Source: JAAYUK01 sp964392915
GTDB lineage: Bacteria; Nitrospirota; Thermodesulfovibrionia; Thermodesulfovibrionales; Dissulfurispiraceae
Assembly (NCBI GenBank): GCA_964392915.1
Contig: CAYMRS010000005.1
Coordinates: 1 to 64,000, forward strand
DNA length: 64,000 nucleotides
Direction: 5' to 3'
Part shown: piece after piece, positions 8,768 to 17,791 of the stretch
Numbering within the stretch: the first letter of the stretch is position 1
Layout of the letters: every line of letters begins with the position of its first letter
Position numbers and translations under genes: made by a program
Notes under the pieces: model-generated
Told to the model about the DNA's origin: nothing
The model's database searches: none
Seen by the model: the letters and a program-made list of their open reading frames with translations, nothing else

Positions 8768-9658
8768 TCAGGAGCAGTGCGTTTCCAGGTCGCGATGATG
8801 CACATTCACGCCGAGCGTCTGTGTTGATTCAAGATGGGAGGCAACGCGGTCTGCAATCACCGGTGACCGGTGCCGTCCACCGGTACAGCCGACGCCGATA
8901 GTAAGATAGCTCTTTCCTTCCCTGACATAACGGGGAATGAGGAAATCGAGCATCGGCAGCATATGGCCAAGAAAAGCGGACGTGTCAGCCTGCCCCATGA
9001 CAAAATCAATCAGCTCCCGATGACGTCCGGTCAGCGCTTTCAGCTCAGGAATAAAATAAGGATTGGGAAGAAAGCGGACATCAAACAACAGATCCAGACC
9101 GGGAGGGGTGCCGTATTTGAAACCGAACGACACAACGGTTATGCTCATCTGCCGGTCAACGGTATCCTTCCCGTAATAGGAAATAATCAGTTGACGGAGC
9201 TGGTGAGGCGAGTATAACGAGGTATCAATTATCCTGTCAGCGGCGCCGCGCAGCGCACTAAGCTGATTGCCTTCCCTCTCAATAGCTATTGAGAGGTCGG
9301 CCAGTTCCGGTGTATTCATAAGAGGATGCGGACGACGGGTTTCCTTGAACCTGCGAATCAGAACCTCGGGCTCCGCCTCGAGGAATACTATTTCAATCGG
9401 AAGCTGACGCCGGAGTTCCTCAATCTGGCGCTCGGCATCGCCCAAAAGAGCCTTTTCCCGGATATCAACCCCGATGCCGATTCTTCCGCCAATGTGGGCC
9501 TCAGATGCTGTGGCGAGAAAAGACCCGATAAGCGCGACAGGCAGGTTGTCGATACAGAAATAGCCGATATCTTCGAGAGCACGGAGCGCAACGGTCTTGC
9601 CGGCTCCGGAGTAACCGCTGATAATGACAACACTTATGGGGAGTTCGTTACCGGCCAT
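8768..9658 (-). CDS. rapZ: RapZ / YvcJ family nucleotide-binding protein
   Basis: P-loop protein of the RapZ family, which in enterobacteria is an RNA-binding adaptor that controls glmS mRNA through RNase E. The Walker A motif is SGYSGAGKT near the N-terminus, and the conserved C-terminal GCTGGRHRSPVIAD motif is present. ATG 9658 is preferred; a GTG at 9685 would add nine residues, and neither has a good ribosome site. It follows hpf in the lpt-rpoN-hpf-rapZ cluster. ptsN, usually between hpf and rapZ, is absent. Confidence 0.92.
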   Translation of the reverse strand: MAGNELPISVVIISGYSGAGKTVALRALEDIGYFCIDNLPVALIGSFLATASEAHIGGRIGIGVDIREKALLGDAERQIEELRRQLPIEIVFLEAEPEVLIRRFKETRRPHPLMNTPELADLSIAIEREGNQLSALRGAADRIIDTSLYSPHQLRQLIISYYGKDTVDRQMSITVVSFGFKYGTPPGLDLLFDVRFLPNPYFIPELKALTGRHRELIDFVMGQADTSAFLGHMLPMLDFLIPRYVREGKSYLTIGVGCTGGRHRSPVIADRVASHLESTQTLGVNVHHRDLETHCS

Positions 9659-9712
9659 CGGGGCAGAAAAAACGCGGGACGGCACACGCGGAATATACCG
9701 CCCCGCTGTTTC

Positions 9713-10237
9713 TTATCTTATAGGCTCAATAAGACCGTAATTTGCGTCCTTGCGGCGATAGACAACATTCATCTCACCGGTTGCAAGGTTGGTAAAAACG
9801 AAGAAATCCTTGCCGAGCATGTCCATCTGGACGACTGCTTCTTCCGGCATCATCGGCTTCATATCGAACTTCTTGTGTTTTATAATGCGGCCTTCACGAG
9901 CCGGTTCGTCTGAAGTCGGAGCAGCAGACTTTCTATCGGCTCCCTTGCCGCGATGTTCGGTGATCTTTTCCTTATACTTCACCACCTGTTTCTCAAGTTT
10001 TTCAACAACTTCGTCAATTGCGGAATAGACATCGCCGGTGGAGCCTTCCGCCTGGATCATATATCCGTTAACCTTGAGCAACACCTCTGCCTTCTGGCGA
10101 TGCTTTTCGACGCTGACGGTCACCACCGCTTCGGAAATATTGGACAGATATTTCGTGAACTTGCCGATTTTGTCTTCAGCATACTGCCTGAGTGACGGCG
10201 TTATTTCTAGATGACGTCCATTGACTATTATGTTCAT
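9713..10237 (-). CDS. hpf: Ribosome hibernation promoting factor, long form
   Basis: The N-terminal ribosome-binding domain (MNIIVNGRHLEITPSLRQYA, about residues 1-100) is joined by a charged linker to the C-terminal dimerisation domain (KKFDMKPMMPEEAVVQMDML to VVYRRKDANYGLIEP). The 174-residue length and the C-terminal domain mark the long HPF type, which alone drives 100S ribosome dimer formation. It is 14 bases downstream of rpoN. Confidence 0.95.
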   Translation of the reverse strand: MNIIVNGRHLEITPSLRQYAEDKIGKFTKYLSNISEAVVTVSVEKHRQKAEVLLKVNGYMIQAEGSTGDVYSAIDEVVEKLEKQVVKYKEKITEHRGKGADRKSAAPTSDEPAREGRIIKHKKFDMKPMMPEEAVVQMDMLGKDFFVFTNLATGEMNVVYRRKDANYGLIEPIR

Positions 10238-10251
10238 ACGTTTCCTCCTGA

Positions 10252-11700
10252 TTACTCGTAACGTTTTCTCATGTTTTGAGGTGGTATCCTGAGTTCTTCA
10301 CGATATTTCGCCACCGTCCGTCTCGCGATTATGACATTGAGTACTCGCAGTTTGTCGGCTATCATCTTGTCGCTCAATGGTTTTTTCGGATCCTCCTGTT
10401 CAACAATCTTGCGGATACTATCCTTGACCGACGTCGAAGATACTTCGCCGGCGTCTGACTGCAAGGCGCTGCTGAAAAAGAAACGGAAACTGCATACACC
10501 GTGGTCGCACGCGAGATACTTGTTTGATGTGACACGGCTTATCGTGCTCTCGTGCATGCCGACATCTGAAGCAACATCTTTCAGGGTGAGCGGTCGCAGA
10601 TCTTGGCGCCCTCCTTCGAAGTATTCCATCTGAAACTTCAGGATACTGTCCGCAACCTTGTAAATGGTGCGGTTCCGCTGATCAAGACTCTTGATGAGCT
10701 CCGTCGCGAGACGCAGTTTCTCGCGAAGAAATCCCTTCTCCTCTTTGGTGAGCTGCTCCTTCCGCATCAGCAGATTGCGATAGCTGTTATTCAAACGGAT
10801 CCGCGGCATCCCCTCGTCATTGAGCATGATCTGATAGCCGTCATCCGTTCGGGTAATAAAGACATCCGGAACCACATAGGTCGTTTCGCCTGACGTAAAA
10901 TTCGCGGCCGGCCGCGGGTCGAGAGCCTCGATAACCCGCACGGCCGTCATAATATCTTCCAGTGGCAAGCCGAACTGCCGGGCAATATGCTGAAAGCGCC
11001 GCTTCTGAATATCCTCCATATTGCCGGACACAATCCGGGCTACGAGTGAATCCCCAAGAGCCAGAATCTGCAACTGCAGCAGCAGACACTCCTTCAACGT
11101 TCTTGCACAGATTCCCGGCGGATCAAATCCCTGCACAAGCTCAATCGCCTCACGCACCAGTTCAACCGAAGCCCCCGCATCCCGGGCAAGATCTTCCTCC
11201 GGCATCCGTATATAGCCATCTTCTTCGATATTGCCGATAACCACTCCGGCCACAATGCGTACTTCGTCCCGGGCAGGACTGAGACGAAGCTGCCAGAGCA
11301 GGTGATCATAAAGGTCCGGAGCCTTGGAATAAAAAAGCTCATACGACGGTTTCTCTTCCGTTCCAGGGTTGAAATATCCGAGGTCACGGCCGTCACTGCT
11401 CCGCTCCTCGAAGTAATCGTCAACACTGAACTTCGTAAAACTATCCTCGGTGAGCTCAGCAGTATCGTAATAGTCATCAGGCAGCGCCGGTTCTTCTTCC
11501 CGAGCTTCAATGCTTATTTCCTCGTCTTCATTCTCTTCCAGCGTTTCTTCAAGGAACGGGTTTTCCGTGAGTTCCTGGGTCAGCGTCTGGGCAAGCTCCA
11601 GCTGCGGCATCTGCAGAAGCTTGATAGCCAGCTGTAGCTGCGGCGTGAGCACCAGTTTCTGGGTCAGGCGCAGATCAAGACGATTTTCGAGCGCCGTCAT
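10252..11700 (-). CDS. rpoN: RNA polymerase sigma-54 factor
   Basis: Region I is Gln/Leu-rich (LTPQLQLAIKLLQMPQLEL), followed by an acidic region II (about residues 48-100). The core-binding and HTH regions come next, and the RpoN box is at the C-terminus (ARRTVAKYREELRIPP). The length of 482 residues is typical. The start overlaps the lptB stop by four bases. Sigma-54 directs enhancer-dependent transcription, often of nitrogen and motility genes. Confidence 0.98.
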   Translation of the reverse strand: MTALENRLDLRLTQKLVLTPQLQLAIKLLQMPQLELAQTLTQELTENPFLEETLEENEDEEISIEAREEEPALPDDYYDTAELTEDSFTKFSVDDYFEERSSDGRDLGYFNPGTEEKPSYELFYSKAPDLYDHLLWQLRLSPARDEVRIVAGVVIGNIEEDGYIRMPEEDLARDAGASVELVREAIELVQGFDPPGICARTLKECLLLQLQILALGDSLVARIVSGNMEDIQKRRFQHIARQFGLPLEDIMTAVRVIEALDPRPAANFTSGETTYVVPDVFITRTDDGYQIMLNDEGMPRIRLNNSYRNLLMRKEQLTKEEKGFLREKLRLATELIKSLDQRNRTIYKVADSILKFQMEYFEGGRQDLRPLTLKDVASDVGMHESTISRVTSNKYLACDHGVCSFRFFFSSALQSDAGEVSSTSVKDSIRKIVEQEDPKKPLSDKMIADKLRVLNVIIARRTVAKYREELRIPPQNMRKRYE

Positions 11701-12443
11701 AATGAAAAATCCTCTCCGAGATATGCTTCTCTGACAGCAACGTTTCCAACCAACTCGTCAGACGTTCCCTCCGCCAGAACCGTTCCTTCGCTGATGATAT
11801 AGGCCCGATCGGTAATCGATAATGTTTCACGTACATTGTGATCGGTAATCAGAATCCCCAGCCCCTTTGCGCGAAGATAGAGAATCATCTTTTTCAGCTC
11901 AATGATGGCTCTGGGGTCGATACCGGCAAACGGTTCATCAAACAGCATGAACGTCGGCTTCAGCGCAACTGCCCGTGCAATTTCAGTCCGGCGACGCTCG
12001 CCGCCGGAAAGCCGGTAGCCATCGCGATCCGCAAACTCGGTGAGGTTAAATTCTTCGAGGATTTCTTCAACCGACTCATCAAGCGCAAGCGCATCCGCCC
12101 CATTACCGCCCGCACTCGCCTGAATCTCAAGCACCGCCTTCAGGTTCTGCCTCACCGTAAGCTTGCGGAATATAGATGGCTCCTGCGGAAGATAGCCGAT
12201 ACCGCTCAGCGCGCGCCTGTACATCGGCATGGAACGCAGGTCATGACCGTCCAGAAGGATTTCCCCCCGATCCGGGCTGATAGCCCCTACAACCATATAA
12301 AATGTCGTCGTTTTCCCTGCGCCATTTGGTCCAAGCAATCCGACCACCTCGCCGGTTTTCACCGAGAAACTGACATCCTGCACCGCAATTTTCTTTCCGT
12401 ACTTCTTGCCAAGATGCCGCGTCTCGAGAATATGATTGTTCAT
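11697..12443 (-). CDS. lptB: LPS export ABC transporter ATPase LptB
   Basis: Cytoplasmic ATPase of the LptB2FG complex that extracts LPS from the inner membrane. The Walker A motif GPNGAGKT, Q-loop GYLPQEPSIFRKL, signature LSGGERRR and Walker B FMLFDEPFAGIDP with a switch His (LITDHNVRE) are all intact. The length of 248 residues is typical. It lies between lptA and rpoN, the classical arrangement. Confidence 0.97.
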   Translation of the reverse strand: MNNHILETRHLGKKYGKKIAVQDVSFSVKTGEVVGLLGPNGAGKTTTFYMVVGAISPDRGEILLDGHDLRSMPMYRRALSGIGYLPQEPSIFRKLTVRQNLKAVLEIQASAGGNGADALALDESVEEILEEFNLTEFADRDGYRLSGGERRRTEIARAVALKPTFMLFDEPFAGIDPRAIIELKKMILYLRAKGLGILITDHNVRETLSITDRAYIISEGTVLAEGTSDELVGNVAVREAYLGEDFSL

Positions 12444-12463
12444 GTTGAGCAGTGTAGCCCGAA

Positions 12464-13078
12464 TTAACGGGCCTTGCCTTTCCTCGTTTCGGAATCGGCA
12501 GGCTTCCGTTCCTTGTTAATCAGGAACACCTTACTGTTCTCCACGAAAGAACGGTCATCCTTCAGGAAGTAGGTCATCTTCGTTCCGGTAACAACATTCT
12601 GCCCTTCAGCAGCCTTCGGCTCTCCCGTAAAGACAACACGCTCTTCGGGATCTGCATAATAAGTCGCAAATCGGGACGTGATAACACGACCCCCTTTTAC
12701 CAGACGAACGTTTCCATCCGCTTCTATTTTTTCGATATCGCCTTTGTCCTGATCCGATTTCGGCTTTACACTGTCCGCGGGTTCCCTGCCCTGATCGACA
12801 TCTTTCCGGGAATACACAATCATCTTCTCCGCATACAGCGTCGCCTCACCCTTCCGGGCAAGAACATTGCCGACGAATGTGGCAGTCTTGGCGGCATTGT
12901 CCGCAAGGAGGGACTGAGAAGTAATGACGATAGGCTCACTGCCCTGAGCTTTTTTTGCTTCAGCCGCCATTACGCCTGCCGGCTGGACAAGCCACGCCGT
13001 GACACAAAGAAAAAGAGCAACCGGCAAGCTCTTGAAAAAGCCAAAAAAATGAATCCCGCAATTGCTATTTTTTTCCAT
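12464..13078 (-). CDS. lptA: LPS transport periplasmic protein LptA (OstA-like)
   Basis: Periplasmic bridge protein of the Lpt system. It has an N-terminal signal sequence (hydrophobic stretch about residues 12-35 ending GVMAAEA) and an OstA-like beta-jellyroll (SLLADNAAKTATFVGNV, then KIEADGNVRLVKGGRVITS). ATG 13078 is chosen because it puts the signal peptide at the N-terminus; an ATG at 13138 would overlap lptC more deeply. The gene overlaps the end of lptC by 14 bases. Confidence 0.9.
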   Translation of the reverse strand: MEKNSNCGIHFFGFFKSLPVALFLCVTAWLVQPAGVMAAEAKKAQGSEPIVITSQSLLADNAAKTATFVGNVLARKGEATLYAEKMIVYSRKDVDQGREPADSVKPKSDQDKGDIEKIEADGNVRLVKGGRVITSRFATYYADPEERVVFTGEPKAAEGQNVVTGTKMTYFLKDDRSFVENSKVFLINKERKPADSETRKGKAR

Positions 13079-13574
13079 TAAAAACCGCCCGCACATTTTT
13101 TTGAAGTTTGGCTCCTTCAGTTGTCGCCACCAGTTCATCTCCTACAACGACAAACTGCTTGCCTACTATCTGCACCTTCTGATCTGAGATCAGTTCATTT
13201 TTTTTTCCGTCCCAGAAAAGTGAAGTTGCCAGAATGTCGTAACTTCCGGTAGTAGCCTTGATGTTGCCGTCAATCCTGAGATCGCGCGTCTCCGTATTAT
13301 ACAGTCCACCCTCGGAATTCAGCACCAGTTTTTTCTCCGGAAAGGTAATGCCAAGCCCGGAGAGCTGAATATCGCGCTCAGTCACAAATACCGCTTTCTT
13401 GGCGTTCAATGTCCATTTCGCGACGCCATCCCTTCGCTGTACAATCCGCACGTCATCCATATATGACTGGTCGCCGACAACCAGTTTGGCTCTGAAATCA
13501 CGATCGTGGTTCACATAAAAAGCGATGATGCCGAAGAGCACAACTGCGATGGCTGCCAGACAGACTCGTTTCAT
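13065..13574 (-). CDS. lptC: LPS export protein LptC
   Basis: Bitopic inner-membrane protein: one N-terminal membrane helix (about residues 5-22), then a periplasmic beta-jellyroll typical of LptC (WTLNAKKAVFVTERDIQL, NSEGGLYNTETRDLRIDG). It has 169 residues and would hand LPS from LptB2FG to LptA. It is the first gene of the lptC-lptA-lptB-rpoN-hpf-rapZ run. The 117 bases before it, up to the aroE stop, show nothing clear. Confidence 0.9.
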   Translation of the reverse strand: MKRVCLAAIAVVLFGIIAFYVNHDRDFRAKLVVGDQSYMDDVRIVQRRDGVAKWTLNAKKAVFVTERDIQLSGLGITFPEKKLVLNSEGGLYNTETRDLRIDGNIKATTGSYDILATSLFWDGKKNELISDQKVQIVGKQFVVVGDELVATTEGAKLQKNVRAVFNGKK

Positions 13575-13691
13575 ACCCCAATCTTACCACACAAGCCTGA
13601 CACTGTAAAGCAAAACGCATGCTAATATCGTGCCAGATAAAGCAGAAATAGAGAAGACAGAATCCAGAAGAATATCAGAAAGTATCCCTCC

Positions 13692-14564
13692 TCAAAACGA
13701 AGCTTCTTGCTTCTTACTTTCCAACGCCTGCCGCATGAACTCTACCGGCGCACCCTGCCCCGTCCAGAGCTCAAAAGCCAGCGCCCCCTGCCATAGCAAC
13801 ATGCCCTGACCAGTCAGTGCCCGGGCTCCTGCCTGCCGTGCTCCGAGAACCAGCCGGGTGTCATGATAAATCAGATCGCAGACAGCGTGACGAACCCTGA
13901 TCAATTTCGTATCGATCGGCGATGGATCGGAAGGCTTCAGGCCGAGCGATGTCGCGTTCACGATAATGTCCATGCCGTCCAGAAAAGCATCATGCTGAAC
14001 CTCATGCATCGATATGCCCTGAACATCGGTCCCGACACTCATCAGGTCTGCAACAAGACGCTCAGCCCTCTCCGGCGTGCGGTTCGCGATGATAAGCTGC
14101 GCGGCCTGCTGTGCAAGGTGGTAGCCAACAGCGCGCGCGGCCCCGCCGGCTCCGAGCAACAAAATCCGCTTGCCCTGCGCCGTAATGCCCGCATCATCCA
14201 GTGAACGCAGAAAGCCCCGTCCGTCGGTATTGTATCCGCACAGACGGCCGTCGCGATTCACAATCGTGTTCACTGCCCCGATAAAGGCAGCCTCCCGGTC
14301 AACCTCATCCAGCAGCGCCGCAACTGTTTCTTTGTGCGGAATAGTGACGTTCGCACCCAGCAGCCCGAGAGCTCGCAAGCCCTTCAGCGCATCAGCCAGA
14401 TGCTCGGGTAAAACATCAAACGCGATATAACAGCAGTCCAGGCCGGCGGCACGGAATGCGGCGTTCTGCATGCGGGGCGACTTCGTATGACCGACCGGGT
14501 GGCCAAGAAGCGCGACAATCCGCGTCGTACCGCTGACAGCTGCAACGACTTCAATGCCGCCCAT
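13692..14564 (-). CDS. aroE: Shikimate dehydrogenase (NADP+)
   Basis: Reduces 3-dehydroshikimate to shikimate in aromatic amino acid synthesis. The substrate-binding motif GHPVGHTKSPRMQNAAF, the catalytic-Lys motif NVTIPHKE, the nucleotide-binding GAGGAARAV and the NATSLGL block are present. The length of 290 residues is typical. It starts two bases after the stop of the preceding gene for a secreted protein, so they are probably co-transcribed although functionally unrelated. Confidence 0.96.
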   Translation of the reverse strand: MGGIEVVAAVSGTTRIVALLGHPVGHTKSPRMQNAAFRAAGLDCCYIAFDVLPEHLADALKGLRALGLLGANVTIPHKETVAALLDEVDREAAFIGAVNTIVNRDGRLCGYNTDGRGFLRSLDDAGITAQGKRILLLGAGGAARAVGYHLAQQAAQLIIANRTPERAERLVADLMSVGTDVQGISMHEVQHDAFLDGMDIIVNATSLGLKPSDPSPIDTKLIRVRHAVCDLIYHDTRLVLGARQAGARALTGQGMLLWQGALAFELWTGQGAPVEFMRQALESKKQEASF

Positions 14565-14566
14565 GG

Positions 14567-15844
14567 TTAGAATCCGAACAACCCGCGAATGGTCTTCAGT
14601 GGATTTGGCGCCTGTTGTTGATCACTATCCCGCCGCTCCGGCTGCTGCGAACCATCTTCCTTGTATGCCGGGGGAGGCTCGGGCTGACTTCCGGGAGATC
14701 TCCGCTGAGGCGGCATATCTGCGGGGGCATCTTCAGAACGCCCCTGCTCTCTCCCCGCTCTCATATCCATGCCGAGCGGCACCATTCCGGTGGACTTGGA
14801 GCGGACCTTTACACCCCAAATCGGGTCTTTCGGCTTCTGCGGATAGGCAAAATGCAGATCCTCGCCGTACGCGATAAACTGGAGCATAGCTCCTTCTGCA
14901 TTGCTGAATATGCCCTTCGGAATCTGACAGGAGGTCTGCTCAGACCGCATCGCAACACGGTCTTTCACCAGCCGGCGAACATCAGGAGATGCTACATAGT
15001 CCATAAGCTGCCAGCCGATTTGATATGATTCGCTTGAAGACCAGACGATCATTTCCTTGTTCCTGGTATGCGCCATGGCAGTACTGAAATACCCGAGAGC
15101 ATTCGGAATCAGGCGCCAGGTGAATGAGATGCTGTCTCCAAGCCCGCCCGTTACTGAACTGAACTCAACAGGAGCGAGAAAATCGTTCGCCGCGCCAATG
15201 GCAAAACTGATATCCGGAGTATAATTACCACGCACGAAGTGGCTGCCCACGAGAGAGCTGTTGTCCGGAACCTGCGGCGAATTTTTCTGATTCGGCCAGT
15301 CCGCGTAGATGCGCATACGACCGGGTGCCGGCGGCACTTGGGCACTGATGCTGGTTCCGCGCATGGCGCGGCTGATTTCAGCAGGACTCATGGATGCCGT
15401 ATCAATGATTCTCGGCTGCCCCTGCCTGACGGCAGAGCCGCATCCCCAATAGACGAGAATACGCATGCGTTCCTTTTCGACTCGCTCTTCCGCCTGCTCA
15501 TATTCATGGCGCTGAGGCTTCTCATGCTGAGGAATCATCAGCGGAAGCGTCGGCCCCATGCGCATGGCATCAGGAATGTCATGCGTTGCTTCAGGGTTAG
15601 CCGGCAGGCGAAGCGGTGAGTTCATCTGTAAAAGCAGTGACTTTTTCGGACCGCTCCCCATACCGCCGAACATTCCCCGGCCCGCCATTCCGGATGGCAT
15701 GCCCGGCATTGACTGATTGGTGGTCGCAACGCTCATCCAGTAGACGGTCGGCACCGGCTTCTCGGCAGCACCAGCCGAATACGCGCCAAAAAAAAGAATG
15801 GCGCAGAAAACAGCAAGAGATTGCAGGATTACGCTTCGCTTCAT
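14567..15844 (-). CDS. Secreted protein of unknown function, Gly/Met-rich N-terminus
   Basis: I do not recognise this family. There is a clear signal peptide (about residues 1-26, ending SAGAAE), then a Gly/Met-rich stretch (about 40-65), a central domain with YWGCGSAVRQGQPR, and a proline/glutamine-rich, probably disordered tail (about 370-415). No catalytic motif is evident. It overlaps the upstream DUF512 radical-SAM gene by four bases, so the two are likely translated together. Location is probably periplasmic or outer membrane. Confidence 0.7.
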   Translation of the reverse strand: MKRSVILQSLAVFCAILFFGAYSAGAAEKPVPTVYWMSVATTNQSMPGMPSGMAGRGMFGGMGSGPKKSLLLQMNSPLRLPANPEATHDIPDAMRMGPTLPLMIPQHEKPQRHEYEQAEERVEKERMRILVYWGCGSAVRQGQPRIIDTASMSPAEISRAMRGTSISAQVPPAPGRMRIYADWPNQKNSPQVPDNSSLVGSHFVRGNYTPDISFAIGAANDFLAPVEFSSVTGGLGDSISFTWRLIPNALGYFSTAMAHTRNKEMIVWSSSESYQIGWQLMDYVASPDVRRLVKDRVAMRSEQTSCQIPKGIFSNAEGAMLQFIAYGEDLHFAYPQKPKDPIWGVKVRSKSTGMVPLGMDMRAGREQGRSEDAPADMPPQRRSPGSQPEPPPAYKEDGSQQPERRDSDQQQAPNPLKTIRGLFGF

Positions 15845-17160
15845 GATTTCCTCCTCTCAAGATCCATACCCTTTTGCATTCCTTCAAGCAAGCCCTTGGG
15901 TGTGACAGCAACGAGCATCGCGCGCACGCCAAGGATGTCTTCCACATCATGCAGCGTAACATCGTCGAGGAATATTTGATCGCTTTCGCGCATAACAATA
16001 TCAGGAACAAGCAGGATGTCATCCTTTTGCAGCCTTCCCGCAAGGGACTTCAACACATCGCGGCCGGTCAGGAGGCCCGTAACGGTAACGCTCCGACCGA
16101 AAAAGGAGTTTTCAACCGGCACAACCTGCAGGTCAATGCCGTGGCGACGGAGCCTCTCTGCAAAGTTTTCGAGAAAGGGTGCAAATGAAGTGCCGGTAAC
16201 GGTTACGAAGCACTGTTTCCGTTCAAACTGCGGCAGCTTGAGCCTGCGGGCCTGATGTTGAAAGAGCGCGACCAGTCCCACCCCGTTCTCTATCTGCGCG
16301 AGACCATCGTACTCTTTCAGAGGCGGGATATCCCTGCCCGCTCTAAGATACAGTTCATCGGCAGCGTATACAATGCCCTCGCCATGCTTCCGCCGGAAGC
16401 GTGACTGAAAGCGCTGAATAATACCAAGAGCGGCATCTGCATCTGCAGCTGCAACAGGGGCGAGCGATTTCCGGCGATGCTCAGTCAGCCCCACCGGAAC
16501 AACCGCAATGGATTGGACATAGGGATAAAGTTTGTAGAGATCCGTGATAGACGTTGCGAGGATTTTCCTGTCATTATGGCCGGGGCAGAGCACTATCTGT
16601 GTATGCATGCGGATGCCGTGGTCGGCAAAATATTTCAGTTCCCTGACGATATCCGGTGCCGCGTCGTTGCCGAGCATGATTCGCCGCACGGCGTTATCGG
16701 TTGCATGCACAGAGATGTACAGCGGACTGAGATGCTGGTCAACAATGCGTTTCCGCTCGTCCCGTGTCAGGTTTGTCAGCGTGATGTAATTCCCGTACAA
16801 AAAAGAGAAGCGGTAATCTTCATCCTTCAGGTAAAGCGGCTTCCGGAGTCCTTTCGGCAGCTGCATGACAAAGCAGAATATGCACTTATTGACGCAGGTT
16901 TTCACCCGCAGCGCCTTGAGGGTTATGCCGAGCACGTCTGCAGCCGTATCTCCCCGGCTAATATGATACGATACCCGCTCGCCCCCCCGTTCCACGACCA
17001 GCCTGAGTTCAGGGTCTCCTCCATAATAAAGCAGGTCTATGGCATCGCGAATCCGTCTGCGGTTCACCGAAACCAGCAGGTCTCCCGCACGGATGTCGGC
17101 CTGTTCCGCAAGACTGCCGGGCTCGACTGTCTCTATCTCAACAGCATGAGCGTTTTTCAC
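15841..17160 (-). CDS. DUF512 family PDZ / radical-SAM-like protein
   Basis: An N-terminal PDZ-like module (about residues 5-70, ETVEPGSLAEQADIRAGDLL) is followed by a radical SAM cysteine cluster (CVNKCIFC, about residues 87-94). After it comes the conserved segment RFSFLYGNYITLTNL and the DUF512 C-terminal domain. The family is widespread in anaerobes, but its substrate is not known to me. The start overlaps the end of pgsA by 23 bases. Its 3' partner is the secreted protein at 14567-15844. Confidence 0.88.
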   Translation of the reverse strand: MKNAHAVEIETVEPGSLAEQADIRAGDLLVSVNRRRIRDAIDLLYYGGDPELRLVVERGGERVSYHISRGDTAADVLGITLKALRVKTCVNKCIFCFVMQLPKGLRKPLYLKDEDYRFSFLYGNYITLTNLTRDERKRIVDQHLSPLYISVHATDNAVRRIMLGNDAAPDIVRELKYFADHGIRMHTQIVLCPGHNDRKILATSITDLYKLYPYVQSIAVVPVGLTEHRRKSLAPVAAADADAALGIIQRFQSRFRRKHGEGIVYAADELYLRAGRDIPPLKEYDGLAQIENGVGLVALFQHQARRLKLPQFERKQCFVTVTGTSFAPFLENFAERLRRHGIDLQVVPVENSFFGRSVTVTGLLTGRDVLKSLAGRLQKDDILLVPDIVMRESDQIFLDDVTLHDVEDILGVRAMLVAVTPKGLLEGMQKGMDLERRKS

Positions 17161-17695
17161 AAGACTGCTGTATCCCCCGATATATATAATGCAGGCCGGA
17201 CATCACCGACAGTCCGGCAACCACCACGAACATCCATCCCTCCGGCTCCGGTAAGGCAGAAAAGTTCAGCCAAAGCAAAACATACGAAATGAGAATCATT
17301 TCCGAAGCAATCGCTGTCTTGCCGGCCATCGTCGGTGACACCTCCGACAAGCCGTACACGCGTGATACGAGCACCCATCCGAGAACAACCACCAAATCGC
17401 GTCCGATTAGCGTCAGCGCCAGCCAGAGCGGAACCCAGCCGAACGACCCGAAAAGCACAAACGACGTAATCATGAGGCATTTGTCCGCCAACGGATCAAG
17501 CAGCACCCCCAGTTCGCTCCGCTGGTTCCAGGTGCGCGCTATCCAGCCGTCGAGAGCGTCGGATATGCCGGCGGCAATGAAGAATGCCGCTGCCTCAGGA
17601 TATCTGCCGTAGAGAATCGCAATGACAAAAGCCGGAATCAGAAGAATCCGGATAAAGGTGATAAAATTAGGAAGCGTCAAGACTGAAACTGCCAT
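17138..17695 (-). CDS. pgsA: CDP-diacylglycerol-glycerol-3-phosphate 3-phosphatidyltransferase
   Basis: Makes phosphatidylglycerol phosphate at the inner membrane. The CDP-alcohol phosphotransferase motif D-G-x2-A-R-x8-G-x3-D-x3-D is visible as DGWIARTWNQRSELGVLLD followed by PLAD. Several membrane helices are present. ATG 17695 (MAVSVLTLPN) is chosen over 17731 because the membrane protein begins naturally there and GGGAAGG precedes it. Confidence 0.9.
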   Translation of the reverse strand: MAVSVLTLPNFITFIRILLIPAFVIAILYGRYPEAAAFFIAAGISDALDGWIARTWNQRSELGVLLDPLADKCLMITSFVLFGSFGWVPLWLALTLIGRDLVVVLGWVLVSRVYGLSEVSPTMAGKTAIASEMILISYVLLWLNFSALPEPEGWMFVVVAGLSVMSGLHYIYRGIQQSCEKRSCC

Positions 17696-17791
17696 ACCAC
17701 CTTCCCTGCATTCTTCATGACGCGCAAACATACGCTGTCTTCCATCCGGCCCTGCTGTGCACCCGACAGTTGCCTCCGTTCTTCCGCCCGG

